DNA of 64,000 nucleotides from Agarophyton chilense (lineage: Eukaryota > Rhodophyta > Florideophyceae > Gracilariales > Gracilariaceae): assembly GCA_030374765.1 (NCBI GenBank), contig JARGXX010000092.1, forward strand, positions 124,001-188,000, in the 5' to 3' direction. The position numbers and the translations under genes are program-made. Position 1 is the stretch's first letter; each line of letters starts with the position of its first letter. The notes below the pieces were generated by a model. That model saw only the letters and a program-made list of their open reading frames with translations. It was not told the origin of the DNA and did not search any database. Shown piece by piece: positions 59,792 through 64,000 of the stretch.

Positions 59792-62068
59792 ATGTCGGTC
59801 CAGAGCGGTGTCGGCGTGACCGGTTCAACAGACGAACGCGAACCAAGCCCAAATAGTTCGCAGGAAGGATACTTGCATTCACTCTTCTCGAGATTGATCT
59901 CGGAGTCGGAGCCGGAACAATCGAAACAAAACGAAACCAATTGCGAGCCCCGGGCTGCCCCCAACTCCGGAGCCGAGCCCGGTTGCGATCGCCCCAGCTC
60001 GCCACCCGTCCTTCCAGCGCTGCTCGAGCTGCACCGTTGCGGTAAGCCGCCCTTCCTCGTGCGCAACCTGCGCTACGTCCACGCTGACCGCCGCCGCGCA
60101 CACCGCCGCATCTGGGACCTCTCGTGGACGCGCCCATCATATCGCTCTGCCACCGGCGCGCGCCACCTGCTGCTCACCGTGCGCCCTAGTCGCTGCGTGC
60201 TGCGTACTGGCACCACCCGCTGGCTCCTCGGCGCGCGCCCCAGTGCCTCTGAAGACGAGTACGTGCCGTTGTTGGCCTCGCTCAGACTTTGCCTGTGCGT
60301 GCGCCAAGAAGGCGGACACTACGTGTCTTTCTCGCTCAGAGATTTGACGCTGCGCGTTTGGCCCGCGGAGGATCTTGCTGCGCGCCTTGTGCAGCCGCTG
60401 GATGTTGCCGTGCGGGAGACGTTTGATATCTCCGCTGTGCTGCCTGTTTTGTCCTCGGATGCGGAGGCCTTGAGTCTGGTTGTTGAGCTTCAGCGCATGG
60501 GTGAGGTGACGACTGATAACGTGAATAAGTTGCGGGGGGAGCTTGTGCTTTGGGAGAAGGGTTCGGCAAATGGCACCGTTATGCCCAACGGTTTTGTATC
60601 GCTCCCCTTGTACATGGTCAAAGAGGCAGCTATAGAGCCGAAGCATGTTGTTCTGGAACGAGCTGTACGTCAATCGATCTCCTCGTTTACCTCGCCTGAT
60701 CGCTCTTTTTCGTGTGTGGGCGCTGGTGCTGCTAGTATCGTTTTACGATTAGACGGAGCGCCGCAGCATGCCATTACGAAAGCACTGCATCTACATCGAC
60801 CCAATTTCATGATCAAGCTTACATATACGTCGCAGAAAGTGCCGGAATGGGATGGTATCATACGTCGAGATTTTGTATGCCCCTGGTGTCATAGGAATTG
60901 CTACAGATACCGAACGCTTTTGTCTCACTTTCAAATGGAGCATGAACATATGAAGTTTCAGTTGACTAGTCTCAAGTCACCCACATTATTTAATGAAAAC
61001 GGTCAGGATTCGGGGGCTGCTGCGCGCAAGAAGTCCTTTCCGTACTTGGTCAACTTCAGCGTTGAGCGCGTGCATCCTCAACCACAAAGCGTCCACGATC
61101 AGTTGCCTTCGTCGATACCGAAAAGGACACGCTCGGGTGGCGGCCCCGCGCAGTTGCCCGAACAAGTTATCTACGCCAATCCTCGGCGGTTTGGCTCGTA
61201 TGCTTCCGATGCGAACAACAGCACAGGCGCTGAAAAGCAGGTCAGAGAAGGCATAGAACGCGTGTCACTCAAAGACAGTGGCGCGGCGTCCGATGCACAT
61301 TCCGTTGCTTCAACCGAATTATATGACAACACGCGTCGCGATCTTCTTTCAACAATTGATGAGGAGCTCGGTAATTGTTGCAAACACTGTCTTAGACCGC
61401 ATATCTTTGCGTACGAGGCGAACACTCGTTTTTGTTCAGAATGGTGTGAAGCTACTTACACGGCCAATCGCGATGAGGATGGAGTGAGTCTGCGTGGGGA
61501 CTCGAGGTTTTTCCCTCTCTCTTCATATGCGAGAAGCAATTCGCGAAAGCGATTCGATTTTCGACGCTGTCTTGGGCATCGTAAGCTCTTCCACGTCGTG
61601 AGCATGACGCCAATGAAGGAGGAGCATTACGACGAAGACGATCCCGATTCGGAAGATGAAGTAGACCAGTCTTGGCGTGGTCGCCTGGCTATTGAAAGGA
61701 CCATGTACCTGGAGAACACGACTACAACGGAAACTCTATTTATGGTGATGTGGAACAAGTTTGCTCATGAGAATTTTCCTCTTCCGTCGCTTTACGGCGA
61801 TCGGTTTACTAGATATACACTGGAATTGTTCGCGATTGAGAACCGGGCTCATATCATTCGACTCAAACTACGGCTCAAGTTTCTGGCATTCCTTCGCCTG
61901 CTGCACATGCATGGTTTGATCGATTCGGTAGCAGTGTTGTCGATTTTCCAGTGCTTGGATGGAAAGAAGAAGCGACGTGACATTGCGTTGAGTAGTCGGC
62001 CGGAGCGATGCCTGGCTGGAAGCAACGGAAGAGGCGGCCGTGTTCGAAGAGTTGGAAGTCGAGTATAG
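59792..62068 (+). CDS. SUZ12: Polycomb PRC2 subunit SUZ12 / VEFS-box protein
   Basis: A 758-residue homologue of Su(z)12 (plant EMF2/VRN2/FIS2), the scaffold of Polycomb repressive complex 2, which trimethylates histone H3 Lys27. The C2H2 finger is at 361-384 (FVCPWCHRNCYRYRTLLSHF..., ligands C363, C366, H379, H384). The VEFS box is at about 598-712: KLFHVVSMTPMKEEHYDED, then DSEDEVD, MVMWNKFAHE and a helical end (LKLRLKFLAFLRLLHMHG). The N-terminal 350 residues match no named domain but are in the expected place for the nucleosome-free scaffold part. Unusually, an additional Cys cluster lies at 529-552 (C-C-X2-C, then RFCSEWC). The gene has no intron. The C-terminus is Arg/Gly-rich. It converges with the WD40 gene with only 34 bases between stop codons. 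Confidence 0.92.
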   Translation: MSVQSGVGVTGSTDEREPSPNSSQEGYLHSLFSRLISESEPEQSKQNETNCEPRAAPNSGAEPGCDRPSSPPVLPALLELHRCGKPPFLVRNLRYVHADRRRAHRRIWDLSWTRPSYRSATGARHLLLTVRPSRCVLRTGTTRWLLGARPSASEDEYVPLLASLRLCLCVRQEGGHYVSFSLRDLTLRVWPAEDLAARLVQPLDVAVRETFDISAVLPVLSSDAEALSLVVELQRMGEVTTDNVNKLRGELVLWEKGSANGTVMPNGFVSLPLYMVKEAAIEPKHVVLERAVRQSISSFTSPDRSFSCVGAGAASIVLRLDGAPQHAITKALHLHRPNFMIKLTYTSQKVPEWDGIIRRDFVCPWCHRNCYRYRTLLSHFQMEHEHMKFQLTSLKSPTLFNENGQDSGAAARKKSFPYLVNFSVERVHPQPQSVHDQLPSSIPKRTRSGGGPAQLPEQVIYANPRRFGSYASDANNSTGAEKQVREGIERVSLKDSGAASDAHSVASTELYDNTRRDLLSTIDEELGNCCKHCLRPHIFAYEANTRFCSEWCEATYTANRDEDGVSLRGDSRFFPLSSYARSNSRKRFDFRRCLGHRKLFHVVSMTPMKEEHYDEDDPDSEDEVDQSWRGRLAIERTMYLENTTTTETLFMVMWNKFAHENFPLPSLYGDRFTRYTLELFAIENRAHIIRLKLRLKFLAFLRLLHMHGLIDSVAVLSIFQCLDGKKKRRDIALSSRPERCLAGSNGRGGRVRRVGSRV

Positions 62069-62102
62069 TGGTACAGTTGTAGTCAACTGTCTGTGAGCGC
62101 TT

Positions 62103-63266
62103 TCATTCCTCAAAGTCGAAGCGATGAGATACGATGACATCATTGGTACCATCGGCGATGAGTCGCGATTCATCAAATGCTACAGTGCCGATGTATCGGG
62201 TGAAGCCACATATGGCGTAATGATTTTCAGAATTGTGAATGGACTGCACGGCAACACAGCCATCTCTACCCGCTGAGATTAACTTGGATGCGTCTAATTG
62301 TAGAGACATTATTGCGGCTTGATGTCGTTGTAAAGAAAATACTTGAGATCCGTCTTTCAAGGACCAGATGCTTAAATTACCTGTAGAATCACCTGTTGCC
62401 AATAGTTCACTTTCCTCGAGGTAATCCACGGCGGTTGTGTTCGCTCTGTGACATGGAATTGAAAGCAAGTGGATTCCGCTTTCAGCCTGATGTGCGTGTA
62501 CTTTGCCGCTGGCGCATCCGAGAAGCAAGTAACCTCTATCAGTGAGAACCATTGAGAATATGGGCTCTCCCACACGAATTATGCGTACAGTTTCACCGGT
62601 TCGAAGATTGGATACCCTGACTGTACCATCGGCGCTAGCAGAGTAGATTGTTCCACTCTCACGGTGTATGCGGAGACATGTGACAAGATCATCATGTCCA
62701 GAGATGGTGAGATGAGGTAATGGAAGTTGTCGTTGAGCATGGTCATGGTTGGTCATTCGGTTGGACCAGAACCGACGCCTCTCAAACTGCTGGCACGACC
62801 AAACGCAGATGTTTCTGTCCAGCGAACCGACGGAAACAATGTAACCGTCCCGATAGTCAATTGCCGTAACCTGTCCGTCATGAACATTCGGGCAGCGCAT
62901 GGCCAGTCCAGTGACAAGATCAGCGAATAACACACTACCAGAAGCAGTTCCAAACGCCATGAAATCGCCATGAAACGAGAGCTTTCTGACGAAATCATTG
63001 GGTACACATGCCACAATGCTGGCTCGATAAATGCCATTGCGCCAGTTGTGGGCAATGAAACGGTTTCTAGCGACTTGTGCCTCGCGAAGACTCGAAAGAC
63101 GGTCGTGGAGGACGTGCCATGGCGGCTCGCTTGATGGGAAGTCTTCTGCTGACTGGTTGTCCGTGGGGTTGTTTGGGGGCTGCAGATTGCAGACGAAACG
63201 CGTCCTTCTCCTTGGGGGACGGGGAGAGCAGTGTGTTGGAAGCGTGCTGGGGATGAAGGTTGTCAT
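62103..63266 (-). CDS. WD40-repeat protein with F-box-WD-like leader
   Basis: A 387-residue beta-propeller protein with about seven blades (for example VTAIDYRDGYIVSVGSLDRN followed by ICVWS, GTIYSASADGTVRVSN, LLATGDSTGNLSIWS, LISAGRDGCVAVQS). Before the propeller, ARNRFIAHNWRNGIYRAS matches the NW..G phrase that follows the F box in F-box/WD proteins, but no F box itself is present in the N-terminal 50 residues. Those residues are Pro/Arg/Ser-rich and could be a targeting peptide. Possible roles include ubiquitin-ligase substrate recognition or an organellar propeller; neither is proven. The start has an ATG at 63266 with no better in-frame alternative. It is convergent with SUZ12 and divergent from the gene at the right edge. 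Confidence 0.8.
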   Translation of the reverse strand: MTTFIPSTLPTHCSPRPPRRRTRFVCNLQPPNNPTDNQSAEDFPSSEPPWHVLHDRLSSLREAQVARNRFIAHNWRNGIYRASIVACVPNDFVRKLSFHGDFMAFGTASGSVLFADLVTGLAMRCPNVHDGQVTAIDYRDGYIVSVGSLDRNICVWSCQQFERRRFWSNRMTNHDHAQRQLPLPHLTISGHDDLVTCLRIHRESGTIYSASADGTVRVSNLRTGETVRIIRVGEPIFSMVLTDRGYLLLGCASGKVHAHQAESGIHLLSIPCHRANTTAVDYLEESELLATGDSTGNLSIWSLKDGSQVFSLQRHQAAIMSLQLDASKLISAGRDGCVAVQSIHNSENHYAICGFTRYIGTVAFDESRLIADGTNDVIVSHRFDFEE

Positions 63267-63599
63267 GGTGATGAAAGTTTAAAAGTAGTAGAGGTGGGGA
63301 GAAGGAGGGGGAAGACTGAGTGGCCACGGTGTGAGCACGGCGAGGGCGGGGGTGCTGTGGGCGGGAAGATATGCTGAGATTGTGATTGCGTATGCCGTTT
63401 GCGCTACGAAGGGTGCATGTGTGTGGCGATCGACCATCGAGAGAGGGCGGATATTTTTTGGTCGAATGTGATCCGATTTGGATCGGGATCTATTGTGAAC
63501 GCGCGTTTTTCCGCTGTCGGCCTGTTCAAGTCGTACCAACGGTGAAGTTTACCTTCTCCCCCCTCCCCCTCCATGTCCCTCCTCAACGCGCCCCGCACT
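63267..63599. promoter_or_regulatory. Divergent promoter of the WD40 gene and the edge gene
   Basis: 333 bases between two divergent starts, GA-rich near the WD40 side and C-rich before the edge gene. No other gene fits. Confidence 0.4.
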
Positions 63600-64000
63600 A
63601 TGTCGCCGCCGCTTTCGGTCGCCCTTGTAATCCTCCTCGCGCTCGCGGCAGCTGCGCCACCTGAGTCCGAGGTAGCGCCGACCGAGTCATCGCCGACAAA
63701 CCCCACTCCCCAAGAGCTCGCCGAGTATCCGGCCCACTGTGAATGTCGTTGTTGCTCGCGCGCCCACTTCCGCACAACGTGCACAGAAGACCCGCGTATA
63801 ATCCCTCTCTCACCGCGACAGGCCTGCGATACGCGACTGTCTACTCTCAACACCGCCTCCGTGTGCAGCATCGCAATGTGTCAACTACAATTCGCTCAGT
63901 TTTGCCCATCGCCTTCTTTTTTTCGTCACACTTGTGTCACACACAAGCCGTTTCTTGCTGAGTGGTGGCCTTACATGTTTGGCGTCTGTATGATGCTGGT
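63600..64000 (+). CDS. Secreted Cys-rich protein, partial at the right edge
   Basis: An ATG at 63600 opens a frame without a stop to the window end (133 complete codons). The first 20 residues (SPPLSVALVILLALAAAAP) form a clear signal peptide. Then comes an acidic Pro/Thr/Ser stretch (about residues 22-42) and a Cys-rich part: HCECRCC near 47-53, and single Cys at about 61, 75, 89, 94, 102 and 110. The visible end is aromatic (EWWPYMFGVCMML), perhaps the start of a membrane span. No family recognised; disulphide-bonded extracellular or lumenal domain is my inference. Its upstream gap contains a plausible promoter shared with the WD40 gene. Confidence 0.65.
   Translation, partial: MSPPLSVALVILLALAAAAPPESEVAPTESSPTNPTPQELAEYPAHCECRCCSRAHFRTTCTEDPRIIPLSPRQACDTRLSTLNTASVCSIAMCQLQFAQFCPSPSFFRHTCVTHKPFLAEWWPYMFGVCMML

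Noticed and set aside
1-64000. CRISPR arrays, prokaryotic operons, plasmid or phage genes
   Set aside because: None seen; all tandem repeats have units without regular unique spacers, and the genes are eukaryotic in type.

Overview
The window looks like nuclear DNA of a photosynthetic eukaryote, most likely a mesophilic red alga. Evidence: nucleus-encoded plastid proteins (transketolase, a PAP/fibrillin, a CURT1-type protein, a stand-alone HAD phosphatase like the HAD part of SOQ1) sit beside typical eukaryotic genes (EMC8/9, SIL1, DDX6/Dhh1, SUZ12). Most genes are single long exons. The plastid leaders are simple Ala/Ser/Arg-rich presequences with an early Phe and no bipartite signal, as in primary plastids of red algae and glaucophytes. 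The species cannot be fixed from the sequence alone.

Layout. 1-3.7 kb: broken Ty1/copia element on the minus strand, cut by the left edge. 3.7-6.7 kb: no recognisable gene. 6.7-11.8 kb: plus-strand coiled-coil protein, EMC8/9 and a probable plastid protein. 12.4-15.7 kb: minus-strand SET methyltransferase and a single-pass membrane protein. 16.5-17.3 kb: PAP/fibrillin. 18.0-24.7 kb: minus-strand run of a U1-type zinc-finger protein, the SOQ1-like HAD phosphatase, a probable mitochondrial protein and RNase Z. 26.3-34.8 kb: minus-strand helical-repeat protein, Golgi-type glycosyltransferase, TFIIIC-like WD40 protein and histidine phosphatase. 35.6-43.2 kb: plus-strand zinc alcohol dehydrogenase, double AAA ATPase, transketolase and SIL1. 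45.9-52.3 kb: DDX6 helicase (minus), a proline-rich membrane protein, a small mitochondrial protein and CURT1 (plus), and a second TFIIIC-like WD40 protein (minus). 55.2-59.4 kb: two paralogous, intron-containing C2H2 zinc-finger genes. 59.8-63.3 kb: SUZ12 and a WD40 protein, tail to tail. 63.6 kb to the edge: start of a secreted Cys-rich protein.

There is no operon logic, but themes recur. Four genes serve photosynthesis or the plastid. Two, possibly three, resemble RNA polymerase III factor TFIIIC subunits. SUZ12 (PRC2), the SET enzyme and the C2H2 pair concern chromatin, transcription or protein methylation. By eye, base composition alternates between AT-richer stretches (about 1-13.5, 22.5-37 and 52.5-58 kb) and very GC-rich ones (about 14-22 and 37-52 kb). 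The GC-rich stretches carry homopolymeric amino-acid runs, simple repeats and long shadow reading frames on the opposite strand.

I found no CRISPR array, no convincing tRNA or rRNA, and no multi-gene system that I could call new. The best leads are the duplicated C2H2 genes with matching introns, a Cys cluster inserted in SUZ12, the TFIIIC-like genes, and a 91-bp near-perfect foldback between the histidine phosphatase and the dehydrogenase.
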